Below, in pieces: positions 12,861-21,199 of a stretch of DNA of 64,000 bases. The stretch covers positions 4,604,715 through 4,668,714 of the forward strand of contig CM046838.1 of NCBI GenBank assembly GCA_025618425.1, given 5' to 3'. A program made the position numbers and the translations under genes. The number at the start of each line of letters is the position of its first letter. Within the stretch, counting starts at the first letter, position 1. The DNA is from Heliocidaris tuberculata (taxonomy: Eukaryota > Echinodermata > Echinoidea > Camarodonta > Echinometridae). The notes below the pieces were generated by a model that was not told where the DNA came from, searched no databases, and saw only the letters and a program-made list of their open reading frames with translations.

Positions 12861-15800
12861 GTGAGAAATCAATTGAATTGAATGAGAGAAATAATTTGCG
12901 TAGCTAAATTCATTGTTCCTCCTTACTGATTTCCTTTTTGTGGAAATAACTGCAGGGTTTGCAAAAACTGTCTCCGCCGGGAGTCGAACCCGGGTCTTTG
13001 GCACTGTACGCCAAACGCCTTAACCACTAGACCACGGAGGCGGGTTGAGTGGTATTCGGCTACACCAGGTACAAACACCGACAGGCAGCCCTTGCAACCC
13101 TTCGCAGTTAATTTATTCCTTTTCTTTGAGGGACAGGGGAGTATTGAACAATGAAAAGCCGCATGCCTAGCTAGATCCATGGCGGATTCATGTATTAGAA
13201 TTAATTAATTATTTACAATGTGTGAGAAATTTGTTCTAATACTATAGCATCGGCAACTCTCGTGGGTAAATTTACATAATGTGAGAAATCAATTGAATTG
13301 AATGAGAGAAATAGTTTGCGTAGCTAAATTCATTGTTCCTCCTTACTGACTTCCTTTTTGTGGAAATAACTGCAGGGTTTGCAAAAACTGTCTCCGCCGG
13401 GAGTCGAACCCGGGTCTTTGGCACTGTACGCCAAACGCCTTAACCACTAGCTTAGGTCCAAAAGGGACTAAATCCAGTTTTGACCGAAACTGATGTTTAA
13501 AGATAAATATGCGTATCTCGCAGATGGGAATCAGATGTGCTATATTGCAGTTTTGTTTAAATTTCCGAAAGGAATTAAATTCAAATCTGTTTCATTCCAA
13601 AAGGGACTAAATCCACATTGGTAATTACGGATGTGTTCATTTATACCATGTTCCCTTAAGCTTTGTATTAAGATATTTGCAAGTGTGGTGCAGCTACCCA
13701 TTTGGATCATTAGAGAAAATTTTGATAATTTCTTTTGCCACTTTTCATATTTTTTATGAATATTTCTGTATTTAATCCCTTTTGGAATAAAACTCCCCAA
13801 AATATTAACTTGAAGAAAAAAATTGAAAAAAATTGAAAAAAAAAATTTTTTGTATTAAATTTTTTTTTCTTTCAATTCTTTCACCCATTTTTTGTTTCCA
13901 AATTATTTTGGGGGGAGTTTCATTCCAAAAGGGATTAAATCTAAAAATATTCATAAAGACATTAAAATTTGTCTAAAACGATCAAAACATTGTCCTGATG
14001 ATCCAAATGGGTAGGGCACCACAATTGCTAACATCCAGGGGCGGCGCTACAGGGGGGGGGGGGCAGAGGGGGCGACCGCCCCCGCCCCCTATGATTTTTC
14101 AAGTAGTGAAAAAAGAAAAAAAAAGAAGAAAAAAGAAGAAAAGGAGGAAGAAAGGGGGAGAAAAGGGAAGAAAGAAGAAAGAGGAGTATTAAAAAGAGAT
14201 GTCTTAAACATATAACTCTATATTACCCCTGTTATTTAATGGAGAAAAAAAATATGACGTCATCTTTAGGTCGTCTGTCTATGGTCTTACCCCTCCTATC
14301 AAAATACCCTGGCGCCGCCCCTGCTAACATCTTAATACAAAGCTTAAGGGAATATGTTATAATTGAACGAATTCCTATTAAATCTCCATAGTGGATTTAG
14401 TCCATTTTTTAATGAAACAGATTCGAATTTAATTCCTTTTGGATTTAGTCCCTTATGAGTTCATAAAACATAAAATATGAGGGAATTTTTTCAACTTTAA
14501 AAAATATTTTGTGATGTCATATAGTACATTTGATTCCCATGTGCGAGATACGTATATTTATCTATAAAACTCAGTTTTAGTAAAAACTGGATTTAGTCCC
14601 TTTTGGAACTAAGCTCTTCATATATACAGAACGGTAAAGTAGTTAGTTAACGTTTTTTAAACACGCTAAGAGTTTTCATATTGACTACATACTTCGAAAG
14701 TATGTTCCAATCATTTATAGTTTTAGGATAAAATGAGTTCATATGTTCTTGCAAAGGGTACATGCATCTATATTATGATCTTCCAATTCTGTTCGCAGGC
14801 GTGCACCTATTTTTATGTCCTATATCTATTTAACAAGCTTATGATAAAATACAAGTCGGAGGTACTTTCGTCTATTCTCTAATGTATTCATACTTAATTT
14901 TTTGTGATATAAATAATAATGTATCATAACTAGTGCTCATCATTCTTACATAACGTTTTATAATTCATTCTACCAATTGTTTTTTGTGAATTTCTATATA
15001 GATCCCATGCTATATAACAATAATCCAGACGTGAGCGTACTAAAGATGCATAAAGAGTTGTTTTAACAGATTTGGGACAGTCGACAAAGTTCCTCCGTAT
15101 AATACCAACAAGTCTGTTGCACTTCGCATGTAATTCAGTACAATGATCATTCCAATTTAAAGTATTGTTTATCACAAGACCTAAATATTTCTCAGACATT
15201 GTATTTTGTAACTCCTGTATATGCGTAATCTATAATCGTGAAGCTTCCGAGACATCGCCATGATCTTGCATTTGGATAAATTAAAATCGAGCATCCATGT
15301 CTTATAGACCATTGATTTAAAACTTCCAGATAATTTTGTAAAATTTTACAATCGTCTAAAGCGGAAATACGACGATATGAAATACAATCATCAGCATAAT
15401 GGCAGAGGCAATGTCATTAGATATATCATTAATGAAACATATAATGTTGCCTTTTTTTTAATATGGACAAACATTTGCTCTTTATAGCCAGTCTTCTGGT
15501 AAGATCCCGGATGACAAAGACATGTTAAAAGTTAACAAAGAGAAGGCGTTAATGGTCTGCTCCTTCCTTTAACAAACGTGGAGATATTTCACCAGGTCCC
15601 TGTGCTTTTGAAACGTCTATACTTTTCAACAATTTTAAAACCTCAGTCTCTGTACATTAAATATCCTTTTTTAGTGAAGTATCAGCGACACTTTCATGGT
15701 GGAGAAACTGAATTGTAGATTCAGTTCTTTATTCAGAGAAAACAATGGCACGGTCCGGTGCTTTCTCTGTTTAGAGGAATTATAGCGCCACCAGTGACCA

Positions 15801-16592
15801 GAATGAGAATGCAGCCGTGAATCAAATTCGCGGGCATTTCCGATTGGCGCCAAACAGGCTGTGAATCGGATCCCTCCGTAGGCAATAAATAGCTTCCACT
15901 GGGCAGTGTTCTAGTCATTCTCCTGATGACGATCAGAGCATACTGATCGAAACGTCGAGAACCACAGAGCTCTTAGCGGAGCTCACCAGCCCTTTTCAGG
16001 GCTCTTATTCCTTGAAAGAATTACATGGTGTAACCCTGAAAAACTAAATCTACAATTTAGTTTCTCCACCATGAAAGTGTCGCTGATACTTCACTAAATA
16101 CCGGCTCTAAAGGGGTGCAATCATTCAGTGGAAAATCTGGCCCTTCTGCTTTATTCAGAGAAAACAATGGCACCGTCCGGTGCTTTCTCTGTTTAGAGGA
16201 ATTATAGCGCCACCAGTGATCAGAATGAGAATGCAGCTGTGAATGCATTTCCGATTGGCGCCAAACAGGCTGTGAATCGGATCCCTTCGTAGGCAATAAA
16301 TAGCCTCCACTGGCATGACTGGGCAGTGTTCTAGTCATTCTCCTGATGACGATCAGAGCATACTGATCGAAACGTCGAGAACCACAGAGCTCTTAGCGGA
16401 GCTCACCAGCCCTTTTCAGGGCTCTTATTCCTTTCCTTGAAAGAATTACATGGTGTAACCCTGAAAAACTAAATCTACAATTAAATATCCTGCATATCAG
16501 GTTTTGAGAGCCTTACAAAAGCCTGATTATGCAGTAATACATCAAGATGATTTTTATTTTCTTTCTGTCACACATTTTCTGTATCTGACAAT

Positions 16593-16630
<38 letters not shown>

Positions 16631-19514
16631 CTCTCTCTCTCTCTCTCTCTTTCTCTTTCTACACTCCCATCTGTTCCTCTGTGTGAATGTAGGCGTGGGC
16701 ATGGTGGGTGTGTGTGTGTGTGCGTGAGAGAGAGTGTGTGTGCGTGGGAGGGTGTGGGTGTGTGGGTCTGTGTGAGATCCAACCCTATTTTCTTTTTCTC
16801 CCTTTCTCTTTTCTCTCAGATCTGCTATCCTCGCTTTGCTTTACCTTTGCCTTTCTATAAACTATTTTTATGATATTTTTTTTCGGTTATTGTCGGTTTT
16901 CCTCCAATAGGCCTGAGCACGTGACTATCGTGCAGCGTGTCCGTAACACCAACACCAATGAGTTCGGCCTAGTGTTCTTCGTCCTCAACCCATCTGGCTC
17001 GACCGTCATGCCGGTGGCTCTCCGCAGGCAAGAGCTCTACCTCATGGTCAAACTCAACAATGTTGACATCAACGATGACCTCGGGTCCGAGATGGATGTC
17101 ACAGCCCAGGCGCCCCCGTCCTCCTATCCACTGGCTATCCCAGCGTGGGCTATCGCTATCATTGGCTACGTGGGACTAGTGATCTTCGTCTACTGTATCA
17201 TGGTACTGACCAGAGATTGGCGACAGTAAGTTTGAGATAAAAAGTTGCAATTTCAGTTGCAACTCCAACTGTCAAACCCATAGGCTAATAGGCGCCTCGC
17301 TAGGGATGGAGTCAAATTTGAAAATCTGAAAAACATTTTTTTTTTGCTCGTGGGAAAATTTCAGCTTCCAATTCAGCAACTTTGGTCCGACACTCCCCAT
17401 TCTGATTCGCTGAGAGTAAAGTGGAGTTTAATCGTAACGCATATCTATGCAAAAAGTCCCCTGATGTCTTTTCTTCTGTATTTGTTTTCTCTAATGTGGC
17501 TTTCACGACAAGAAAATATATATCAAAATACAACATAATTATCCAGAGTAATACGCCCTTTTACTTTCACAAACCACCACAGGGATGTTTCCCCCCATCT
17601 TTCACCTAGCCTTCTACTAATGACATTAAAATTATCTTCGAAGTTCTATGTACGCAAATGCATCAAACTTTTACCAGCCAAAACATCAGTATTGTTTGAA
17701 GGGTTTTTCAAATGCACTTTACAAATAATTCACAAAAAAGGAGAAGTAGCTAATACAAGACATGATAATTCTGTCAAATCGGGTAGACCTACCTTTCTTT
17801 ATGTTTCCATTTGTTTCTACCTTGTAGGAAAATGGCAGATGATTTCGAGGCAAGTCTGGAGAAGGAGTACTACGCGAACACCAACGGCGTGAACGGCGTC
17901 TCTGTTGGAGACGAGATCCCGATGAAAAAGATTCCAGCTGGGGAAGACGATGGCTATGAGGTGGTGGTGGAGACCAAGAGCAATGGAGGACTAAAACAAA
18001 AGACCATAGGAGTCCAAACGCCTCGTCATGTGGCTGTCCAAGTAAGAGCATAGGGAGGGCGGGGTCAATTAGATCATAGGGGTATAGCTAAGTGGCTGTC
18101 CAAGACACCTTGGGGGCACTCTTGCCTTCCCTGCCGGAAAGAACAGTGTCCCATAGTGTGTTCACAGTATGTTCACATAGTCGACTCTGTGAAGATGTGA
18201 TTCACAATGTTAAAACGCTCACATTTAACAGTGTAAAGATGATTTCACACTGTGGACACCTCCACAGTGTGGTTTACCACAGAGTGTTCACATAGTGATG
18301 TTCGATTTCACAGTGTGAATTTACTCGCTCACAGTGTGAAGATGTGATTCACAATGTTAAAAGGCTCGAATTTAACAATGTGAAGATGATTTCACACTGT
18401 GAACACACTGTGGGACACTGTGTTCTTTCCGGCAGGGTCGTTACCGTAGCGGTACATAAACCTTGACTTGTTACTGTCCAAGTAATACCATACGCCTTAC
18501 TAGGTGACTTTCCAAGTAAGGCCATTATGATATATGCTTTGGTAGGTGATTTTTCAAGTAAGACCGTAGGGGAACAAACGTCTTGACATGTTACTCTATG
18601 TAGGACCATCAAGGTACATATGCCTTGATATGTGACTGTCCATGTGAGGCCATATAGGGGTACAAACTAAAATGGTAAATATACATCACCGTGTGACTGT
18701 CGAAGTAAGACCATAACAGTAGAGCCTATAGACCATTGGGGTACACACGCCACACCGTTAGGCTGTCCAAGGAACAATAGAGGGGACAAGACTACAGGCC
18801 TGGGTACGATGCTTTTGCATATGGTTATGTCGAAAACGAATGTTCAAAAGAGAAAGAGCAAGGAGAATGTAATGTGTAAGATAACAAGGAAAAGGCAAAG
18901 TCAGAGAGAAAGAGAACTTGAAAATGAAGAATAGGAATGGAGAAGAAGGGGAAGAAAATCGAACCTAAATACAAGATGAGAAGAGAGGGGACGGAGGACA
19001 GGAAGCAAAATCGAAGGCGTGGATAAATAGTGCGATGAATATTAAAGTAGTTGTCAGATTATATATCATATCACAGGAAGAAAAGAATATAAGCCACGCA
19101 TTCAATGAAAATGGATTTGTTCCTCAATATTAAAACCCCAAACGTTAAAGTGATTCACCGTAGCCATGGTAGCTCTAATGATCATAGCTGCAAAACAGGT
19201 CAATATAATTTGCTATTTTGTTACATATTCCCTTCTAGGTTGATCCGGCTGATGTGATGTTAAGCCAATCCTCCCCAGCTCCGAGTCAGACCAGCACCAC
19301 CGAAGTCGTGATCGAGAACGGCCATTCCATGGTCGATGACGAAGCCCCGTACGACTCCCCTGACGCTCCCGACACTGCCCACATCGTTCCCATGACAACC
19401 GATGGAGACCGTGATAAAGAAGCAGACGATGCAGCGGCGGCTATTGAGGGCGCTATTAATGAAGGTTTCGCGGCGGATGAGTCTGACGTCACTCAACCTT
19501 CCACAAACCTTTAG
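2462..19514 (+). CDS. Gene A: 3' part of a single-pass membrane protein with SEA-like membrane-adjacent module (six exons, 5' incomplete)
   Basis: Proposed join: 2462-2505, 4213-4269, 9753-9832, 16911-17225, 17828-18041, 19239-19514 (986 coding bases here). Every junction has GT/AG ends and phases agree (0, 0, 2, 2, 0). The first exon starts in phase 1, so more exons lie left of the window. The extracellular part gives a beta strand (GAITVTFDG), a helix (DVETELFKEVIANVSNEY), two strands (HVTIVQRV, FGLVFFVLNP) and a second helix, an order expected of a SEA/ferredoxin-like membrane-adjacent domain. A hydrophobic helix (about WAIAIIGYVGLVIFVYCIMV) is followed by a basic stop-transfer RDWR. The cytoplasmic tail is acidic, Ser/Thr-rich and ends in STNL, a class I PDZ-ligand pattern. 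I do not recognise the family; an adhesion receptor with a membrane-adjacent domain (Usher-cadherin style) or a KIAA1549-type protein are untested ideas. The introns are filled with transposons. Confidence 0.75.
2506..4212. repeat. Gene A intron with degenerate ACGATGCCCAT-type minisatellite
   Basis: From about 2560 to 2930, units resembling TCTTTACGATGCCCATA recur about every 20 bases, badly diverged. The rest of this intron shows nothing recognisable apart from a poly-G tract near 3491. Confidence 0.4.
4213..4269 (+). CDS. Gene A exon (first strand of SEA-like module, phase 0-0)
   Basis: A 57-base exon, exactly 19 codons, with acceptor CTGCAG and donor GTAAGT. It reads CEEYVEEGAITVTFDGRSE. 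It is symmetric, so its skipping would keep the frame. GC content rises above the flanking intron, as in the other exons of this gene. Confidence 0.7.
4384..4575. mobile_element. hAT-type MITE remnant with poly-C
   Basis: Begins CAGTGGCGTAGCTACAGG, the left-end pattern of the CAGTGGCG family, and contains long poly-C tracts and a purine-rich middle. I cannot find a matching right end, so the limits are uncertain. Confidence 0.4.
4877..8627. mobile_element. Foldback-type element with long inverted repeats made of tandem units
   Basis: The outermost 18 bases, GCTGTAGAGCCCACAAAT, are a perfect inverted repeat at 4877 and 8627. The arms (about 4877-5360 and 8330-8627) are inverted copies of each other and consist largely of units like CCACAAATGTAAAAA, with shared inner sequence such as CACCTATGTAAGATAAGTTA. 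The 3 kb centre holds a LINE 3' end (5740-6723) and poly-C-rich sequence; there is no transposase. It is unrelated in sequence to the elements at 34239 and 52457, but has the same architecture. Confidence 0.65.
5740..6723 (+). mobile_element. CR1/L2-like LINE, 3' end with broken reverse transcriptase
   Basis: An open stretch at 5805-6083 reads like the end of a non-LTR reverse transcriptase: YLKHNDDKTEFLMLGSRQQ and later INLGVVFDKEMSLDSHIS. Homology continues in shifted frames to about 6570 (YGLPKYQIQRLQKVHNSAAH, then a WNFLPHSIK-like segment). It ends with a 3' tail of TTATTATTA repeats, typical of CR1/L2 elements. It has frameshifts and is dead. It lies inside the foldback element 4877-8627. 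Confidence 0.7.
8816..9412. mobile_element. Probable MITE with GGTCACATTTG termini, containing a ~50 bp tandem repeat
   Basis: Left end GAGTCACATTTGCCC and right end inverted GGGTCACATTTGACC, both followed by AACGATAA-like sequence. Between 9060 and 9245 about four units of ~50 bases with TTGCAATTTTGTTTA recur. No coding frame. Confidence 0.45.
9753..9832 (+). CDS. Gene A exon (helix of SEA-like module, phase 0 to 2)
   Basis: An 80-base exon between acceptor TTTTCAG and donor GTAAGT. It encodes ELTDVETELFKEVIANVSNE followed by YVLLEV and a split Leu codon. It holds an amphipathic helix and an N-V-S glycosylation sequon, which suits an extracellular position. Confidence 0.75.
10657..10836 (+). 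pseudogene. Truncated MADF-like second ORF of the Harbinger element
   Basis: ATG at 10657 opens MPKVRSKKIRKDQQDPQPAP, then an acidic stretch, and ends NEKIVQFFEDRP with TAA at 10834. The last segment is the start of a MADF-type DNA-binding domain (family start: hydrophobic residues, then RP and an aromatic). The rest is gone; the next bases are transposase sequence on the other strand. Harbinger elements need a second Myb/MADF-like protein for DNA binding. Confidence 0.6.
10787..12229 (-). pseudogene. PIF/Harbinger transposase (HARBI1-like, DDE), two exons, C-terminus lost
   Basis: Join 12229-11828 and 11422-10787. The first exon encodes the helical N-terminal part (SFLRIEPAMFREMVDRLTPR; LRFLATGNSYHSLAFSFRVS). 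The intron has GT (11827) and AG ends, and joins Q to VCLAIVAEYKDEV in phase 0. The second exon has the catalytic region: GAIDGKHIRI (first Asp), VGDDAFGLR (second Asp) and RVVENAFGIL (Glu). After AIKPKNVI the family's usual ending (a second Cys/His-rich HNY-like segment) is replaced by unrelated residues from the opposite-strand ORF. It would be a nuclease-domain protein; truncation suggests it is inactive or only partly active. Confidence 0.8.
12826..13043 (-). repeat. tRNA-derived SINE with (AT)n tail
   Basis: On the minus strand, 13043-12970 folds like a tRNA: GCCTCCGTGGTCTAGTGG, B box GGGTTCGACTCCCG, closing CGGAGAC. One acceptor pair mismatches and the anticodon arm is irregular, so it is a SINE head. 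A body with TGCAGTTATTTCCACA follows, then an (AT)n run at 12826-12858. A nearly identical second copy lies at 13278-13448. Confidence 0.65.
13278..13448 (-). repeat. Second copy of the tRNA-derived SINE, cut off in its head
   Basis: Matches 12859-13029 almost base for base, including the B box, but stops at CCACTAG where the palindromic element 13449-14615 begins. The missing first bases of the tRNA-like head are not found on the other side of that element. Confidence 0.6.
13449..14615. mobile_element. Palindromic (foldback) MITE with repeated AAAAGGGACTAAATCC motif
   Basis: The ends are inverted: AGCTTAGGTCCAAAAGGG on the left, CCCTTTTGGAACTAAGCT on the right. The motif AAAAGGGACTAAATCC and close variants recur at about 13460, 13600, 13925 and, inverted, at 13775, 14435 and 14590. 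The arms pair along most of their length around a centre near 13850, and the right arm is split by a hAT MITE at 14036-14323. No ORF. Confidence 0.65.
14036..14323. mobile_element. hAT-type MITE with 8 bp target duplication CTAACATC
   Basis: A 288-base element with perfect 12 bp inverted ends CAGGGGCGGCGC and GCGCCGCCCCTG. It is flanked on both sides by CTAACATC (14028-14035 and 14324-14331), the 8 bp duplication expected of hAT transposases. Poly-G and purine-rich sequence inside. It is nested in the palindromic element. Confidence 0.85.
15918..15961 (+). ncRNA. Hammerhead ribozyme motif, type I, copy 1
   Basis: Stem I strand UUCUC (15918-15922), core CUGAUGA (15923-15929), one extra C, stem II GAUCAG/CUGAUC closed by an AGCAUA loop, core GAAA, a two-pair stem III made by the palindrome ACGU, and the cleavage triplet GUC (15954-15956). 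The strand GAGAA (15957-15961) pairs with UUCUC. All conserved core bases are present. The extra C after CUGAUGA is the one deviation. Such a minimal stem III usually acts best as a dimer. Cleavage would fall after 15956. Confidence 0.7.
16338..16381 (+). ncRNA. Hammerhead ribozyme motif, type I, copy 2
   Basis: Identical in all 44 bases to the motif at 15918, and exactly 420 bases downstream. The predicted cleavage is after 16376, so a 420-base RNA would be released between the two sites. Flanking sequence is also nearly identical. Confidence 0.7.
16590..16780. repeat. CT and GT microsatellites
   Basis: CT runs at about 16600-16625 and 16631-16660, then GT/GA-rich simple sequence to 16770. 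It is followed by the pyrimidine-rich lead-in to the gene A acceptor at 16910. Confidence 0.8.
16911..17225 (+). CDS. Gene A exon (end of SEA-like module plus transmembrane helix, phase 2-2)
   Basis: A 315-base exon, the longest of the gene, with acceptor AATAG and donor GTAAGT. It opens with PEHVTIVQRVRNTNTNEFG, runs through a helix with RRQELYLMVKLNN, a Pro/Ser/Ala linker (AQAPPSSYPL), a strongly hydrophobic helix of about 22 residues, and ends in the charged stop-transfer RDWR. Codon use is GC-rich against an AT-rich background, good evidence of coding. Confidence 0.85.
17828..18041 (+). CDS. Gene A exon (cytoplasmic tail, phase 2 to 0)
   Basis: A 214-base exon with acceptor TTGTAG and donor GTAAGA. 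It begins KMADDFEASLEKEYYANTNG after a split Gln codon and ends QTPRHVAVQ. The tail is charged, with no cysteines. The 3' end of this exon and its donor lie in the first unit of a degenerate tandem array that continues into the intron (see the repeat at 18005-18790). Confidence 0.85.
18005..18790 (+). repeat. Degenerate ~40-65 bp tandem array that includes the gene A exon end and its splice donor
   Basis: The end of the exon at 17828-18041 and its donor (GGCTGTCCAAGTAAGAGCAT) are the first unit of a diverged array. Later units keep a G-C/A-CTGTCCAAGTAAGACCATA pattern with TACA...CGCC spacers: near 18097, 18475, 18508, 18555, 18635, 18693 and 18760. At least three intronic units (18509, 18556, 18698) retain AAGTAAG donors. 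A MITE (18129-18437) interrupts the array. Confidence 0.6.
18129..18437. mobile_element. MITE with CCCTGCCGGAAAGAAC termini and internal ACAGTGTG repeats
   Basis: A 309-base palindromic element with ends CCCTGCCGGAAAGAACA and its inverse. Inside, ACAGTGTG/CACACTGT and GTTCACA motifs recur about a dozen times in both orientations. It is inserted in the tandem array of the gene A intron. No clear target duplication. Confidence 0.65.
19239..19514 (+). CDS. Gene A terminal exon with stop
   Basis: Begins after acceptor TTCTAG in phase 0 with VDPADVMLSQSSPAPSQTST and ends with stop TAG at 19512-19514. It is rich in Asp, Glu, Ser, Thr and Ala. The last four residues are STNL, matching the class I PDZ-ligand pattern S/T-x-hydrophobic. 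An AATAAA follows at 19725-19730. Confidence 0.85.
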   Translation, partial: VDPADVMLSQSSPAPSQTSTTEVVIENGHSMVDDEAPYDSPDAPDTAHIVPMTTDGDRDKEADDAAAAIEGAINEGFAADESDVTQPSTNL

Positions 19515-19724
19515 CTATCGATCACCATCAACTGGGGCTTTCTGCTTTCTGCTGATGGTAAATGGCCTAGGTGTGACATGACCTGATAAAAACCTTATAT
19601 TCCTTGCATCTTTCTTTTCTTCCACTGATGTAAACCAAGTGGCATCAAGTAGCTCTTAACATAAGGCAAACACATTTAATCGAAATAATTACTGAAGAAA
19701 AAATTTTTGGTTACTTTGAAAGAC

Positions 19725-19730
19725 AATAAA
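19725..19730 (+). terminator. Poly(A) signal of gene A
   Basis: AATAAA about 210 bases after the gene A stop codon. A second AATAAA lies near 19750. Either could serve; the spacing is normal for a short 3' UTR. Confidence 0.55.
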
Positions 19731-20330
19731 GATTTGAAATGATAACGAAATAAAATTCAGCAAACGCTAAATCGCCTTTCAGTTAAGAGTCAACTTATGG
19801 TTTCTCATCTTTTCCTGGCATGCTCTTAATCTTTACTCCTTTTTTTTTTTTAAGCAAGATGTATCTCTTTATTTTCAATTACCCTGCTCTAATGATAAGA
19901 GAATGAAAATAATTTTATGAAAATTCTTTCAATAAAGAGTAAAGAGAGTGATAGTTGCATTGCTAAAGAGCTGACCCTAGAATACAAGAATTTTGTCCTG
20001 AAATTGCTATTTGTTGACAAAGTATGACTAAAATATAGAAAGTGGGAAAATGTACCAAATTCATTTTTATCCTTCACAGGAAAATTGTCGGATTTGTCTT
20101 TTTTTGCAAATTCAAAATATGAACAGACCTTCTGAAATGAAATAACTAATTACAATTGATATACAAATATTTTCACGTCAAAGTTGATATTATCAGCAAA
20201 AAAAACAAAACAGTAGAAATATCTTCTACAGATAGCTTTTCTAGAGGGAAGAATGTTTTCATAGTTTTGGTGAAGTCCGAAAATTAGGGGGACAAAGCTC
20301 CATTTCTCTATACAATAGCTTCCCTATTAT
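19731..20330. other. Intergenic, AT-rich
   Basis: No recognisable gene or repeat apart from short A/T runs. It is the downstream flank of gene A. Confidence 0.4.
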
Positions 20331-20719
20331 CAGTGGCGTATCTGGGGCTCAAAATTACAAACCATATTTTTCACGCTTTAAAGGAAGAAAATACAGGACT
20401 ACGTAAAAATGATTTCTTATGCACTTAAGCCGGGGTTGGTAGCCAAAGTCTGATGAAAAGCACAAAATTATTACGAGATCTTGTAAGAACATCTGTGAAG
20501 TCGCGACCGAGCATTAGAAAATTTAGCATTTTGGAAACAAAGTATGCAATTTACACTGGAATTGGAGCGTATAATCGTTAAGGAACATAATTTTTCTTTC
20601 TATTATCCCCTTTTCTCTTTCTCTCCTCTTTTTTTTTTTTTGGGGGGGGGCCACTACCAAATGCCGCCTGGGGCAAGTGCCCCCTCTCCTACCCCCCCCC
20701 CCCCTTAGATACGCCACTG
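20331..20719. mobile_element. hAT-type MITE (CAGTGGCGTATC family)
   Basis: Ends CAGTGGCGTATCTGGGG and, inverted, CCCCTTAGATACGCCACTG. Flanked by CCTATTAT and CCTAATAT, a likely 8 bp duplication with one change. A poly-C tract and a poly-T/poly-G junction lie near the right end, a style shared by the other CAGTGGCG elements here. Confidence 0.7.
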
Positions 20720-21199
20720 CCTAATATATAATAGTACGTATCGGATAAGCTTTCCTATCTTCCTCTCTTATGTAAACGTCTCTTATAGTTATCTTATATA
20801 TAAATTTTCATTTTTCCCCTAGTTTTGGTGGATTTTCATGTGCTGTATAAATATAATATTGTATCCCCAACTTTTGGTCGATTTCGTTTGGCTTTATCGT
20901 TACCCATTCTCCGATTATAAACCCTTGAATACAAGACTGATGCAAGTCGTTGTCTCAAAGACTAATATGATATTTTCCAAGCCATGTCAAGAATGTTCAA
21001 ATCAGTTCCCCTGAATGTGATCAATAAAATTGAATGAGAATTAAGCATACGGGTTTACATGGCGCATTTGTGATTTTGAATGTTCGAGTAGTATACTTCC
21101 TGATGCTAAAAATTAATGTGTACTGTATAATGTTACGAACGCTATACAACCTTTGTATTGAGGCTTCTCAGACTGGCTTTTTGGACAGCGTTTTCTCTA

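Larger units (their letters stand above)
15668..16479 (+). mobile_element. Penelope-like / retrozyme-like element: two direct repeats with hammerhead motifs
   Basis: Two direct copies of a unit (about 15727-16052 and 16149-16479) differ by few bases. A segment from the left end (GTGAAGTATCAGCGACAC, 15675) recurs inverted between the copies (16077-16098). The whole is flanked by ATTAAATATCCT at 15656-15667 and 16480-16491, a 12 bp target duplication. Each copy holds an identical hammerhead-like sequence; equivalent positions are exactly 420 bases apart. Direct plus inverted terminal repeats and type I hammerheads are known features of Penelope-like elements and of retrozymes. There is no reverse transcriptase inside. 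Confidence 0.75.
14620..16540 (-). mobile_element. Non-LTR retrotransposon (LINE) fragment, split by a Penelope/retrozyme-like insertion
   Basis: Read on the minus strand: an ADD motif (LCADDCISYRRISAL) near 15395-15350, then KIMAMSRKLH, YLGLVINNTLNWNDHCTELH at 15185, RNFVDCPKSVKTTLYASLVR and RLDYCYIAWDLY, all typical of the reverse-transcriptase C-terminal half, and a decayed end near 14640. Frames shift, so it is a pseudogene. The element resumes after 16491 beyond the insertion 15668-16479. Confidence 0.65.

Noticed and set aside
12970..13043. A working tRNA gene (minus strand)
   Set aside because: A and B boxes are good, but the acceptor stem has a mismatch, the anticodon arm is irregular, and a body plus (AT)n tail and a second copy nearby mark it as a SINE.
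15600..15630. A further GAAACGTC hammerhead-like core near 15610
   Set aside because: It lacks a CUGAUGA upstream with a pairing stem II and has no stem I partner.
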